A DNA stretch of 64,000 bases from contig OW240921.1 of the NCBI GenBank assembly GCA_933207985.1, positions 114,392,021-114,456,020 on the forward strand, written 5' to 3'. The notes below the pieces were generated by a model. The model was not told the origin of the DNA. It did not search any database and was given only the letters and a program-made list of their open reading frames with translations. A program made the position numbers and the translations under genes. Positions within the stretch are counted from its first letter, which is position 1, and each line of letters begins with the position of its first letter. Of the stretch, positions 22,859 to 32,807 are shown one piece after another. Source of the DNA: Pelobates cultripes. Taxonomy: Eukaryota > Chordata > Amphibia > Anura > Pelobatidae.

Positions 22859-23179
22859 CAGCAGCGTAGCTAGAGCATTTGCTGCCCGGGGCTGCCTCTG
22901 AGTTTGCCGTCCCTATCTCAACCCACTTCGTGTCTGGTGCAGTTGCGGCATCCGTGGCTTCAGACATACCTATTTTAAGTACTCAATGCCTCTAGCCCCA
23001 AACAGTTTACAACCTTTTCAAGCTCTTTTAAGATATACATTGTGTCAAACGCTCCTTCCCACGTACGTTTGCCATGGACTCCTGGTCCAGGTATGGGACA
23101 CCGTTTGGGAACTACCCTGCCCAGCCATCATTAGTAGCTTTCACTGGGTGCCCCTGGCTCTGCACTTTCCCTTCGTGTG
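22859..23179. other. Unassigned DNA
   Basis: GC-richer than its neighbours; no recognisable feature. Confidence 0.3.
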
Positions 23180-24130
23180 AATGAAACAAATGCTAGCTCT
23201 CAGGTGGCCTCGCATGAACCAAACCCACGTGACCGCTATGGAACTAATTTCGTCATGAGGACTTCATGGGTTCACAGTCACCTCAGCGGGACTTAGCCAC
23301 AAATGTTATGGAACTGTTTTTGGCATGAGGTGACTGTGCGGTTTTCGGCACAACTTGGTTTGCGGTTTTAAAATTCACCAGGAGATTGCTTTTTGGACGG
23401 AAGGTGCCTGAGACTAAGGGGAACAAAAGCTACCTAAGAGCCAGGCAGAGCACACCATATTGCGGCCACAGGAGCTCCTGAAAATTGACTGGAAAAAGCA
23501 CCTGGAACTATGTTCAGCAAAAGGCCATGTATGTGGCCTGTCAGAACTTTAACAGCGTTTTCCCTACACTGCATTGATCTATGTGCTATTTGAAGAACTT
23601 GGGTGCTCAGATCAGGGCTATTTGGTGGGTACTTTTATGTTTTTATATTTTTGTGATTGGCTCCCTGGGAGATAATTAGCTTACCGGTCTTGAATACAAT
23701 TATCTTCCCGGCCCAGAGATTCCTGGGAGGGGCTTGTGCTAAATACAATGGAGAACCTTCTGCTGGGGTCTGTGCATAAAAGGCCAAGTTTGGCTTATTA
23801 AAATTGGTTGCACTCCCAGAACTATGTGTCATCTAGTTACTGAGAGGGGAAGGGCTAGATTCACTGCTCAGCATCGTGTTCCAGCTCGTGGAGGATTCAG
23901 CGGGGGAAGACCGTGTAAGGACTAGAGCTCCCATGACTGTGTGTCTTCCAGTCCCTGGGAGGGAATAGAACTAGTCCCCTATCCTGTTCCAGGGCGGAGA
24001 CGCTCCAGGAGAACCCCAGTCAGGCCACGGCAACTGATGCAGAGGCGCTGAGGTTTTCCCCTGTTCCAGCTATGAAGCGGTCCTTGGTGCAGGTACCCAG
24101 ATGGGGTACAGGGAACTCCGCTACATACAC
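23180..24130 (+). mobile_element. LTR-like block with TATA box and internal ~115-bp duplication
   Basis: A TATA-like 'gtgcataaaaggcc' near 23772 is followed about 25 bp later by an ATTAAA word. Then comes a segment repeated twice: 'aactatgtgtcatctagtta' near 23820 and 'actgtgtgtcttccagtccc' near 23936, each followed by a 'gttccag' and a 'ctccagg/ggagga' word. TATA, poly-A word and a repeated downstream region suggest a retroviral-type LTR or an LTR with leader. No gag or pol follows; a G-rich minisatellite does. Class not identified. Confidence 0.35.
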
Positions 24131-24254
24131 GCTGAAAAATTCATGCATGTAATTCATTGGGGGCATATCTATTAAACAGTGATTTTATGGGGGAGGGTTG
24201 CCCATTTGGGCAGAGTGTTCCTTTAAACAATTATTGTTACTGAAGCGCTTCAGT

Positions 24255-25210
24255 ATATATGAGGGGGACTTGCTGGAGAAGGAGGGGGACTGTCAGAGTA
24301 CAGGGAGGAAGGGGTCTGTGTAGGGGAGAGAGGGTAAGGGGGGTCTGTGCAGGGGAGGGAGGAGAACTGTCAGGGTGCAGGGGAGGCAGGGGGAGAGGGT
24401 ATCTGAACAGGGGATGGTGGGGAGGAGAGGGGATCTGTGCAGGGGAAGGAGGGGGACTGTCAGGGAGGCAGGGGATTTGTATAGGAGAGGGAGGGGAGAG
24501 AGGAAATTTGGAGAGGAGAGGGTACCTGTGAGGGGGAGAGAGGGGGAGAGGGAATCTGTGCAGGGGAGAGAGGGGGACTGTCAGGAAGGCAAGGGGAGAG
24601 GATCTGTACAGGGGAGGGAAAGAGGGGATCTGTGCAGGGGAGAGAGGGGAGGGATCTGCGGTGGGAGGGACTGTCAGAAAGGCAGGGGGAGAGGATCTGT
24701 ACAGGGGGGGGGGGGGAGGGGGGTTCTGTGCAGGGTAGGGAGGGGGACTGTCAGTAGGGCTGAGGTAGATGATCTGTATAGGGGAGGGAGGAAAAGAGTG
24801 GATCTGTGCAGGGGAGACAGGGGGAGAGGGGATATGTGCAGGGGAGGGAAGGGTGCATGTCAGGAAGCAGGGGGGATGATCTGTATAGGGGAGGGAGGAA
24901 AAAAGTGGATCTGTGCAGGGGAGACGGGGAGAGGGTATTTATGCAGGGGAGGGAGGGGGAATGTCAGGGAGGAAGGGGAGAGGGGATCTGTTGGGGAGGG
25001 AGGGAGAGAGGGGATCTGGGCATGTGAGAGGGGGAGGGAGGATCTGTGCAGGGGTTGGAGGGGGGCTATGAAGGAGGCAGGGGAGAAATGATCTTTGCAG
25101 GGAAGGAGGGGTAAAGGGGATCTGTAGACGGGAGAGAGGGGGACTGTCAGGGAGAGAGGGGGAGAGGGGACCTGTGCAGGGGAGGGAGGGGTCTGTCAGG
25201 GATGCAGGAG
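24255..25210 (+). repeat. G/A-rich minisatellite, strand-asymmetric
   Basis: The region is made of variants of 'gatctgtgcaggggagggag' and 'gggggactgtcagggaggca' in irregular order, almost free of C on the + strand. Runs of three to nine Gs are dense (longest near 24705-24720). Arg/Gly-rich frames across it are a by-product of composition and not genes. Confidence 0.9.
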
Positions 25211-25214
25211 GAAT

Positions 25215-25465
25215 TTGTGTAGGGAGGGTGGCTGTGCTGAGGAAGCTGCAACCCCGGCAACCATGGGCCAGTTGGGGGCTACTTGTAAGGGGCCCAGGTC
25301 ACCTGAGGACCCCACAAGCCTGGGCCCCTTACATGCACACAGACCCGGTCAGGGAGATCTTTTGATCTCCCACACGGGTCTTTCCATCACTGTGCAGCAG
25401 GAAGGGGCAGGAGGCTCTTCACCTCTGCAGCTGTCTAAGTCTCGGCTTTCAGGAAATATTACTTT
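25215..25465. other. GC-rich dispersed repeat fragment
   Basis: It contains a small hairpin ('gggagatc' and 'gatctccc' near 25352-25368). It shares the 'cccggtcagggagatc' style with the block at 32.28-32.4 kb, so it is probably a fragment of the same dispersed repeat. Confidence 0.4.
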
Positions 25466-25680
25466 ACACAGAGGCTAGTGGAATAGCCTTCCAGCTGAAC
25501 AGAGTGAGGAAGTTTAAGCATGTGTGGGATAGGCATAAAGCTATCCTAGACTTAAGATAAAGCCAGGGACTAATGGAAGTATTTAGAAAATTGGGCAGAC
25601 TAGATGGGCCAAACAATTGTTATCTGCTGTCACATTCTATGCTTTTATGTTTTTATGTTTCTATGTTAATATTGTGTGGT
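25466..25680 (+). mobile_element. CR1-like LINE 3' end (second family)
   Basis: It reads FTQRLVE-like wording, 'gtttaagcatgtgtgggata' and 'ggcagactagatgggcca', and ends in a 'tttttatgtttctatg' tail. The same 3' end is found in reverse at 34950-35385, where more of the protein can be read. Confidence 0.8.
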
Positions 25681-25688
25681 GTGATGTG

Positions 25689-25689
<1 letters not shown>

Positions 25690-25716
<27 letters not shown>
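25690..25716. repeat. (AT)n microsatellite
   Basis: Uninterrupted AT repeat. Confidence 0.9.
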
Positions 25717-25719
<3 letters not shown>

Positions 25720-25813
25720 AGATACAAAGATTCCTTGCACGCACGCTTGATGTGATAAACTGTGCCTTATGAGGCTCACCGGGTGCCAGTCCTTTAGGGA
25801 TGTTAAATGTAGC

Positions 25814-25998
25814 AAATAGAGAAAAGCAGGCTGCACTCACGGACTTAAAGATTCAAAAAATTGTGTTTTATATATCACTTGATCCTGAGGAAGGTCCCTG
25901 TGTGGACCGAAACGTCAATTATCTTCTACTTTTTGATGGAATAAAACACAATTTTTTGAATCTTTAAGTCCGTGAGTGCAGCCTGCTTTTCTCTATTT
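25814..25998. mobile_element. Perfect 57-bp foldback enclosing a hammerhead-like motif
   Basis: 25814-25870 and 25942-25998 are exact reverse complements over 57 bases. The 71-bp loop carries the hammerhead-like core at 25885-25916. AT tracts lie on both sides. The perfect arms imply a recent inversion-duplication or selection or conversion, unlike the decayed LINEs around it. It could also be two head-to-head copies of one short retroelement. Confidence 0.8.
25885..25916 (+). ncRNA. Hammerhead-ribozyme-like motif
   Basis: CTGAGGA (25885-25891), one extra A, helix II of five pairs GGTCC/GGACC (25893-25897 with 25904-25908), then GAAAC and the GTC triplet. GTC is the canonical cleavage triplet. 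Helix III has no loop, so a monomer could not close it; retroelement hammerheads with minimal helix III are known to act as dimers. Helix I is imperfect here. Activity not shown. Confidence 0.5.
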
Positions 25999-26855
25999 AA
26001 TATATATATATATATATATATTTATTTATTTTTTAATATTCTTCACTATTCCATGTATGTTGGTTTCAGCTGGGTGTTATCCATACACATTGCATCAAGT
26101 AGAGGCTTGGTTGTGGTTTCTTTAGTTCCTTACCTGTTCTTGACTTGAGATCACGTGTGAGGTGTCATCACCCTCTCTTTTGTTTTGGATTTGGGTGCCT
26201 ATTTTAATGTAAGTATGTTGTATTTGCAACTATCTTGAGAAAAGTCCCAGTGAGGACAAGGGCTGAAATGGTGATACTGTTTATGTGCTACTTAAAAATA
26301 AAATGATAAAGTGGCAATTATGAACATTAATTAGCCTCCTGAGTGCTTTCTTATGAGTTCTCTTGTCTGCAGCCTTTGCAAGCCCTCCCCTTCTAATCCT
26401 ATCCAGACGTTTTGTCACTGTCCAATCACAAACTCACAAATGTTTTCAATCCACTCTATAAAATGTTATCATCATCTACTATTCTACCAACTCTAGCTTC
26501 ACCACACCTTCCTATGCTACTGTTATGGTATGTATAAATTGCAAGAATTTTGTATATAGCTAAATAGGTGCGGTGGGCCTGAAAATCCATCTTGATATAG
26601 TGTAATATGTTTAATAATTACCTATTGCTTTAGACCAGGGCTAGGCAATAAGCAGACCCCAAGATTGTGTAAATGATTAGAATGGAAAGCATCATGGAAT
26701 TTGCACCTCTAAGACACCTGGGAATCTAGAGTTTGCCCAGGTCTGCTTTAGATTATAAGCATGTTCACCCTGAATGCAACACTCATTTCACATTATTTAT
26801 TAGTATATATTTTGCTTAGCAGCACCATTGAAAATGTTGGCATCCTATAGATCAG
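25999..26855. other. AT microsatellite, decayed hammerhead-like relative, unassigned DNA
   Basis: (TA)n at about 26000-26022. Near 26230-26270, 'cttgagaaaagtcc', 'ggacaaggg' and 'tgaaatgg' look like a decayed version of the hammerhead-like family, with an AATAAA about 30 bp further on. A weak inverted pair brackets about 26635-26750 ('agaccagggctaggc', 'gcccaggtctgct'). Confidence 0.4.
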
Positions 26856-26975
26856 GGGTTAGTAAGCTTCGGTAATCTAAATGTTACGGACTACATTTGC
26901 CATAATGCTCTTAAAGCCATAATGCCAGCATAATATTATGGGAGATGTAGTCCACAATATCTGCTTTCCAAATAA
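26856..26975. repeat. MITE-like short inverted repeat
   Basis: 'ggactacatttgccataatg' (near 26887) is inverted as 'attatgggagatgtagtcc' (near 26934-26953). Short palindromic elements with a 'gactaca..cataatg' arm look like dispersed non-autonomous DNA transposons. No coding. Confidence 0.55.
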
Positions 26976-27383
26976 TTTGATTTAGGTATGTATATATAAA
27001 AAAAAAATATAACAATGCATCTATATGATACATTATTCATTAAAAACATTCAAATTTTAGAAAATATAGGTGAACAATATTTGAATAGTACAAAGATACA
27101 AAGTTCCCCTTCCTTTTCCCTCTTTCTCCTCTCCCTTGGAAAGGGTCAACCTACTCTTCCTTAGTATCGTAAAATTGATTAGAAGAGTGCTACAATTCAA
27201 ATTAAATAAATAAATAAACAACAAAAAAATGAAAGTAAGAACCTGAGAATTTCTAATTTAACTCATTATGAATTTGAATCAAATCCAACTTAATTCCAAA
27301 TGTCCTAGATATTAATATCTACCTCTATTTAATTTCATTTTAAAATTATTCTTGGTTTTATTCTCAGTCAGCCATCCTCTTCG
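26976..27383. other. Unassigned AT-rich DNA
   Basis: No feature recognised. Confidence 0.3.
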
Positions 27384-27725
27384 TTATTATTATTATTATT
27401 ATTATTATTTATATAGCACCCACTAATTCTGCAGCGCTTTATGGTGGATGCACTCACAAACATGTCATTGTAACCAGACAAGTTGAACACACAGGAACAG
27501 AGGGGTTGAGGGTCCTGTTCAATGAGCTTGCTTGCTAGAGGGAGTGGGGTAAAGTGACACAAAATGTAAGGATAGTATTAGTGAAGTAATGACAGTTGTA
27601 GAGAGGAATCAGTTGGAAGCTATTAACAGTTTGATCAATACGCTTTTGTAAAGAAGTGAATTTTTAGCGATTATTTGAAGGAGTGGAGCCTGGGTGAGTG
27701 TCTAACAGTGAAGGAAAGGGAGTTC
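27384..27725 (-). mobile_element. L2 LINE 3' end with (ATT)n tail
   Basis: Read on the minus strand it ends in (AAT)n (27384-27410). It carries the L2 tail 'caagctcattgaacaggacc' and 'cctctgttcctgtgtgttca', as at 15440-15490 on the other strand. About 340 bp of 3' UTR and C-terminal coding remain. Confidence 0.88.
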
Positions 27726-27726
27726 C

Positions 27727-27915
27727 ACATATATATAGCATAGTTAAGATAACTTAGTTTTTTTTATGAGCATGAAAGAATGTGATAATATATGATTGGA
27801 GATATTTTAATAAAGAGTGGGGGACATATATATAGCATAGTTAAGATAACTTAGTTTTTTATGAGCATGTATGAATGTGATAATATATGATTGCATATCT
27901 TTTAATAAAGGGGGG
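27727..27915. repeat. Two ~98-bp tandem copies
   Basis: 'catatatatagcatagttaa' begins at about 27727 and 27826; both copies continue 'gataacttagttttt..atgagcatg' and end in 'ttttaataaag'. A recent local duplication. Confidence 0.85.
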
Positions 27916-27959
27916 GGAAGGGAAGGGGGATAGTTCTAAACATATATAGGAACCGTGGG

Positions 27960-28813
27960 AATGCCATAATTTTAAATGAGGCATTACAACGAAGCCAGGA
28001 TAGTTCTATTCTTCCACACCTTTCCATATCTCCTCTGATCTGCTCGCATACATGTTTCAAATGTATATAAATATAAGTCAACCTCCAGTCAAACTTGTAT
28101 GGAACTTTGAGTTGAGATAATTGTAATTTCGATATGCTAATAGATAGGGCCTGTGATTTTTTTCGAGTTCCCTTTATGATAGGAGACCTTCCCATAAAAA
28201 ATAAGCGCCTCCTTAAGGTTGGGTAGGAACTGAGTAGGATTAGTTAAAGCTATAAGAATGTCATCTCCAAAATGAACAAACTTTTGTGGAACAAAATTCG
28301 GCATAGAGACTTCAATAATAACTAAATTTATTTGAATCTTATGTGCCAAGGGTTCTAAGGCCAAAATGTACAGTCATTACTGATTGTAAATTATTGTGAC
28401 ATTGAACCAGAAATGCGTAAAACTGATGTAGAGTTAGAATATAGAGCCATAACAGATTTTATGAATCTATATGGCAAATCAAATTTCTCCAAAACTTGGA
28501 ACAGAAAACCCCAATGGAGATGATTGAATGCCTTCTCTGCATCAAGTGACAAGAGAAGGTGTTCGGCCTTAGAATTCCCAGCCACCTAAATCTCATTTAT
28601 GATTTTATGAGTGGCATCTGAAGCTTGACATTCCCCTATAAATCCCACCTGTTCATTCTTTTTCAAAATTGGAAGTAAAGGAGATAAACAAGTTGCCGAA
28701 ATTGTAGCATAAATGTTGTAGTCAAGGTCCAGAAGGGATATAGGATGTAAATTAGAACATTGAGTTGGAGACTTTCCAGGCTTTGGTAAAGCTACAATAT
28801 GGGCAATCAACAT
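27960..28813 (-). pseudogene. L1-like LINE ORF2 reverse transcriptase, decayed
   Basis: Minus-strand frames read IVALPKPGKSPTQCSNLHPISLL, then LLLSLDAEKAFNHLHWGFLF, LEPLAHKIQINLVI and FGDDILIALTNPTQFLPNL, with frame changes between them. The order and wording (SLDAEKAFD, LALEPLA, FADDILL) are those of L1-type RT palm motifs. The catalytic box is FGDD. Several stops make it dead. It may belong to the same clade as the remnants at 17-19.6 kb. Confidence 0.85.
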
Positions 28814-30441
28814 TTCTTTGACACTGTGCCGTTATACATACAAGAACCGAAAAGAGAAAGAAGATGTGGCTGTATGATGTGAAAATGCTGTATAATAAAG
28901 AGAAGTAAATCCATTCGACATCGTGACTTTCCTTGTGGCATTGCTTTAATTGCCTTGAAAATGTCTTCTACATTTATCGGCTCATGTAGGGCCTGAGCCT
29001 GAGGTTCAGTAAGAAAGGTAACTACATTGAGTGGAGGAAATTTGATATCTCAGCTTGCAACGGCTGGTGTGTATTGGGGCAATTTTTTTTAATTGTAGAG
29101 GGAAGCATAAATTAGTCCACCAAGCTCTATGTAAAGCACTCAAAGTTGCCCTTTTCTCTGGATGTCTCAAATGCCAATCAAAGAAGAAAGAACTGTCAGA
29201 AATATATAGGGATGCAACATGCAGTGTGTAGTAGAATAATAATGTGTACCGGACCAGCGCGAGTACGAAAGTTGAGTCAAAGCATTATAGAAGGTAGAAG
29301 AGTCAAACATAGCCAAAGTCAGAACCAAGAAACATACAAAGTAATAATGAGCTATTGGGACTATACAGAACCACACCAGGGCAAAAAATTATGTCCTGGG
29401 ACCTCCTTTTACAGTGTGCTCTGTAAATTTGTAGCCACGCCCCCCCAAATGTTCAAACTTGAAAGTTTTGGTTGGCCGTGACATTGCTAGCATCATGACA
29501 TTGGCGCACATGCGCCGCATCATAAAAAGGGGCTGGGCTATCGCGGCCGGTGTGCAAATTGCTGGAGAGAAGAGAGGGACTTTGGCAAGAACGTCTCCAG
29601 GTTGTGGCACAGGTTGTGGCACACATAAGGTACCCTGTCTGAATTTTACAATAGGATGTATAAAAGTGGATGATATTTTATCAAAAATATATAAAATAAA
29701 AGGAAACAGAAAGCAATTATATACCAGGGGATGATGCATGAGATGATGGGGCATGAGCTATGGTCCATATAAATGGTAAAAAGCAATCACAATGGAGTGA
29801 ACACTTTGCATATAGATACCGCTGTCCAAATTCAGTAAAGACGTATTTCCATGCAGTAGCCTTCTTCAAGTGCGTATTAGCCCTCTGTTTTTGTTTTTTT
29901 TAATATTTGTTTAATAATATATTATCCACTTTTCCAAATCGTATTGTGAAGTTTCTTTCTCTTTGTCTGGCAATTGTGTCAGCTCGAGAAGGAGGCACCT
30001 AGGAGCCTGGTCATAGCTCTATATCTTGTGAGTAAACTAATTTGGAACATTCCCAGACATATTATTTAATACAAATATATATTAGACGGAGTATCTTACA
30101 TGCACATACAGGAACAAATCTTTCTGTTAGGTAAAATTCCTATAAAAAAACATAAAAGACAAATAATAGTGCAATATCGTTTGAACTTGTAGATAAAGTG
30201 CCAAATTTCTGATAAATTTACACTCACAAGTAAGGAGCCAATAAGTATTAGGCTCAGATTTTCAGCTTTGTGGGATATGAGGTCCCACTCCCTCCTCTGT
30301 ATGTAAAAGATCCTCCTTTGATTGCAGTCACAGGTATGCAGTAGAGGTAACAAAAAGTGCTTTTTTCAATAAAGTGCACAGTGAAATATAAATCAAATAA
30401 ATTAAAAACCTTACAGTCTGTACTAGGTCCTTTAAAATGTA
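28814..30441. other. Unassigned DNA, possible further L1-like decay
   Basis: The first ~250 bp may continue the L1-like frame on the minus strand. Near 29833-29876 the minus strand reads 'cttgaagaaggc', then 'ggaaatacgtc', a distant relative of the hammerhead-like motif. 29400-29640 is GC-richer with 'aggttgtggcacaggttgtggcaca' as a short direct repeat. No gene supported. Confidence 0.35.
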
Positions 30442-30482
30442 GCAAAACGTGTTTCGCCTCTCTAAGAGGCTCCCTCAGTTGC
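30442..30482 (-). ncRNA. Hammerhead-ribozyme-like motif, minus strand
   Basis: On the minus strand: helix I GCAA, core CTGAGGGA, helix II GCCTC/GAGGC (five pairs, TTAGA loop), then GAAAC, ACGTT and TTGC. GCAA and TTGC pair perfectly, so helix I is intact. One core base differs from CUGANGA (A to G). Downstream on this strand is an ATTTATTT/AATAAAG-like tail as in the other copies. Confidence 0.5.
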
Positions 30483-30561
30483 TGGCTTTCTGTCCTGTGT
30501 GTAGTGTTCCTTTTAAATCTGTTACATTTTAGTTTTTTTCCCTCCTTTCTCTGTTACTTCT

Positions 30562-30636
30562 GAAAAGGCCTTCTGGATTCTGATTGTGTGCTTGCTTAAA
30601 GTGTAGCGGAACACAATCAGAATCCAGAAGGCCTTT
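30562..30636. repeat. Perfect 28-bp inverted repeat, 19-bp loop
   Basis: 30562-30589 and 30609-30636 are exact reverse complements ('gaaaaggccttctggattct' start). It stands next to the left arm of a larger inverted pair (30692-30842). Confidence 0.85.
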
Positions 30637-30691
30637 TCTTCTGTGCTATAAAGAAGTTAAAAGAGACTAGAGAGGATGGGATTATATTGAA

Positions 30692-30842
30692 AAACTAGGA
30701 AAAGAAGAAATGAAATTCATATTTAATTTTAAAACATTATCCCCATACGGTCTTAATTCTGACTTTGAAGTCTGTAATTTTAAATAAATCCTCTTCATTC
30801 CCCTTCCTGTAGTGTGCACCCTAAAGCACAAGCACACATAAA
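30692..30842. repeat. Left arm of ~150-bp inverted pair flanking a Tc1 remnant
   Basis: This segment ('cccatacggtcttaattctg' near 30741) is repeated in reverse complement at 32808-32957 with few differences. The 1.97 kb between the arms holds the hairpin-rich block and the Tc1 transposase remnant. 30843-31215 has no other recognised content except 'tttctagtgacaccagcttg' near 31150, which may be the Tc1 end. Confidence 0.8.
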
Positions 30843-31215
30843 GCTAAAACACACATAATCATGGGTAGACATATAATCTGTTTACACTATAATAGTTTCA
30901 ACATTACTTTAATTTTTGAAAATCAGTAGTCCTATTCACTGAACAAGGAAATGTTAAAATGTAGCAAGAGAAATGGAATTTTTAGACTCCAATTCAACTC
31001 TCTTTTCACCGCAGCTATTTTGACCTAAAATATAAATTAATAGTCCACTAGGGAAGAAATGAATGACCATGATGAGCATTTAGGAGTTGTAAAATAAAAT
31101 GAATGTTTAGCAATTCAGGTTTCTTTTTGTATAGTTTGCAGGTGTGATTTTTCTAGTGACACCAGCTTGAAAATGGAATAATACACATGGTTTATTGAAT
31201 AACTGCATATATGCA

Positions 31216-31500
31216 TTTATATCTTGAATCCCAGACCGCTTAATGAAGTGGTCTGGGTGCCAGGTCCATCTAGGTTTAACCCTGCCTGTTGTAAACATAG
31301 CAGTTTCAGAGAAACTGCTATGTTTACATATGGGTTAATCCAGCCTCTAGTGGCTGTCTCATTGACAGCCGCTAGAGGCGCTTCCGCGCTTCTCACTGTG
31401 ATTTTCACAGTGACAAGACGCCAGCGTCCATAGGAAAGCATTGAGAATTCAGCCGATGACGACCGAAGGAGATGGAGAGTCCCCAGCGCCGAGGACCCCT
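31216..31500. repeat. Dispersed repeat with three strong hairpins
   Basis: Three consecutive inverted repeats: 'gtaaacatagcagttt' with 'aaactgctatgtttac' (31291-31327), 'cctctagtggctgtc' with 'gacagccgctagagg' (31344-31378), and 'cactgtga' with 'tcacagtg' (31395-31413). The clustered cruciform-like structure suggests a non-autonomous DNA transposon. An open frame from the Tc1 remnant reads through it by chance. Confidence 0.65.
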
Positions 31501-32170
31501 TATTTAATAGCAGCTTCACAAGTCTTGAATCCATTGAACTTGTGAGTTTTTGGACAGTTTCTGCTTGAATTTGTTTGCAAGATGTCAGAATAGCCTCCCA
31601 GTGCTGCTGTTTGGATGTAAACTGCCTCCCACCCTCATAGATCTTTTGCTTGAGGATGCTCCAAAGTTTCTCAATAGGTTTGAGATCAGGGGAAGATGGA
31701 GGCCACACCATGACTTTCTTTCCTTTTAACCCCATAGCAGCCATTGATGCAGAGGTATTCTTTGCAGCATGAGATGGTGCATTGTCATGCATGAAGATGA
31801 TTTTATTACTGACAGCATAATTCTTCCTTCTGTACCAGGGAAGAAAATGGTCAGTCAGAAACTCCACATACTTTGCAGAGGTCATCTTTACACCTTCAGG
31901 GACCCTAAAGGGGCCGACCAGCTCTCTTCCCATGATTCTGGCCCAAAACATGAAACCACCATCGCCTTGCTGACGTCGCAGCCTTGTTGGAACAGGGTGG
32001 CCGTCTACGAACCATCCACTACTCCATCCATCTGGACTATCCAGGTTTGCACGGCACTCATCAGTGAACAGGACTGTTTGAAAATTAGTCTTCATGTATT
32101 TTTTTGCCCAATGCAGCCGTTTCTGCTTGTGAGCATTGGTTAGTGGTGGCCGAACAGAAGGTTTATGCAC
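31490..32170 (-). pseudogene. Tc1/mariner transposase, C-terminal two-thirds (DD37E type)
   Basis: On the minus strand the frame reads RLHWAKKYMKTNFQTVLFTDE (first catalytic Asp in FTDE). It continues through GPFRVPEGVKM and FMHDNAPSHAAK (second Asp) to SPDLKPIEKLWSILK (catalytic Glu). There are 37 residues between the second Asp and the Glu, as in DD37E Tc1-like elements. The N-terminal DNA-binding region is missing; sequence right of 32200 is a different repeat. The transposase part ends near 31500, though the frame stays open to 31217. A truncated, inactive copy. Confidence 0.88.
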
Positions 32171-32214
32171 AGTTGCAAGACTCTGGAGTACTCTACACCA
32201 TAGACATGCACATG

Positions 32215-32700
32215 GGGTGTGTCAGGTGTGCCTGGGCACACCCTAATCCCTCAGCCCGCCAAAGGAGTGAGACCGGCAGGGGAGATCTCAGTCCCCTGCC
32301 AGCTCATGAAGAGCCGGCGCTATCCGAGCGCCGGCTCTGCTCTAAGCCTCCATGAGCTGGTGGGGAGATCAAAGATCTCCCTCACCGGCTCACAGCTGCA
32401 GGGAGGGAGGCAGGAGAGGTCCCGGGGAGCTAAAACCAGCAGCTCCGCCGGGTTTCTCTTGCGAGATCTGAGCGTTGCCGCGGCAATGCTCAGATCTCGC
32501 AAGAGTGATCTCTAGCCCCACAGGGTAGAGTTCACTCTCCACTGGACCACCTGGGATGGCAGCAGCCACAAGGATCCCCCCTCCCTACATAAGGTAAGAA
32601 GGGAGGTGGGATATTAAGTAATCTACCCCCACCTCCTCTGGACCACCAGGGAAGGTTGCAGCACGGTCCCCCCTCCCTACAAAAGGTAAGATGGGAGGGG
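32215..32700. repeat. GC-rich hairpin-bearing repeat block
   Basis: It contains a hairpin at 32312-32336 (agccggcgc/gcgccggct) and a near-perfect 46-bp palindrome at 32458-32503 (cttgcgagatctgagc ... reversed). The last part has two ~100-bp near-copies of 'cccctccctaca.aaggtaag' with 'ctggaccacc'. Probably a dispersed amphibian repeat inserted beside the Tc1 remnant. Confidence 0.6.
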
Positions 32701-32807
32701 GATATTTATTAACTAATCTGCCCCCATCTCCACCCCCACAAATCACACACAGCACCCACACACAGTACCCTCACACACACAGCACCCACATACATATACA
32801 CGCGGTG
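32701..32807. repeat. CA-rich low-complexity DNA
   Basis: 'cacacacagcacccaca' motifs repeat irregularly. Confidence 0.6.

Noticed and set aside
24259..25091. Open frames of 90 and 238 codons rich in Arg, Gly and Glu
   Set aside because: They are products of the G/A minisatellite; composition explains the lack of stops and no domain is visible.
31217..31490. C-terminal extension of the Tc1 transposase frame
   Set aside because: The last ~90 residues read through a separate hairpin-rich repeat; homology to transposases stops near 31500.
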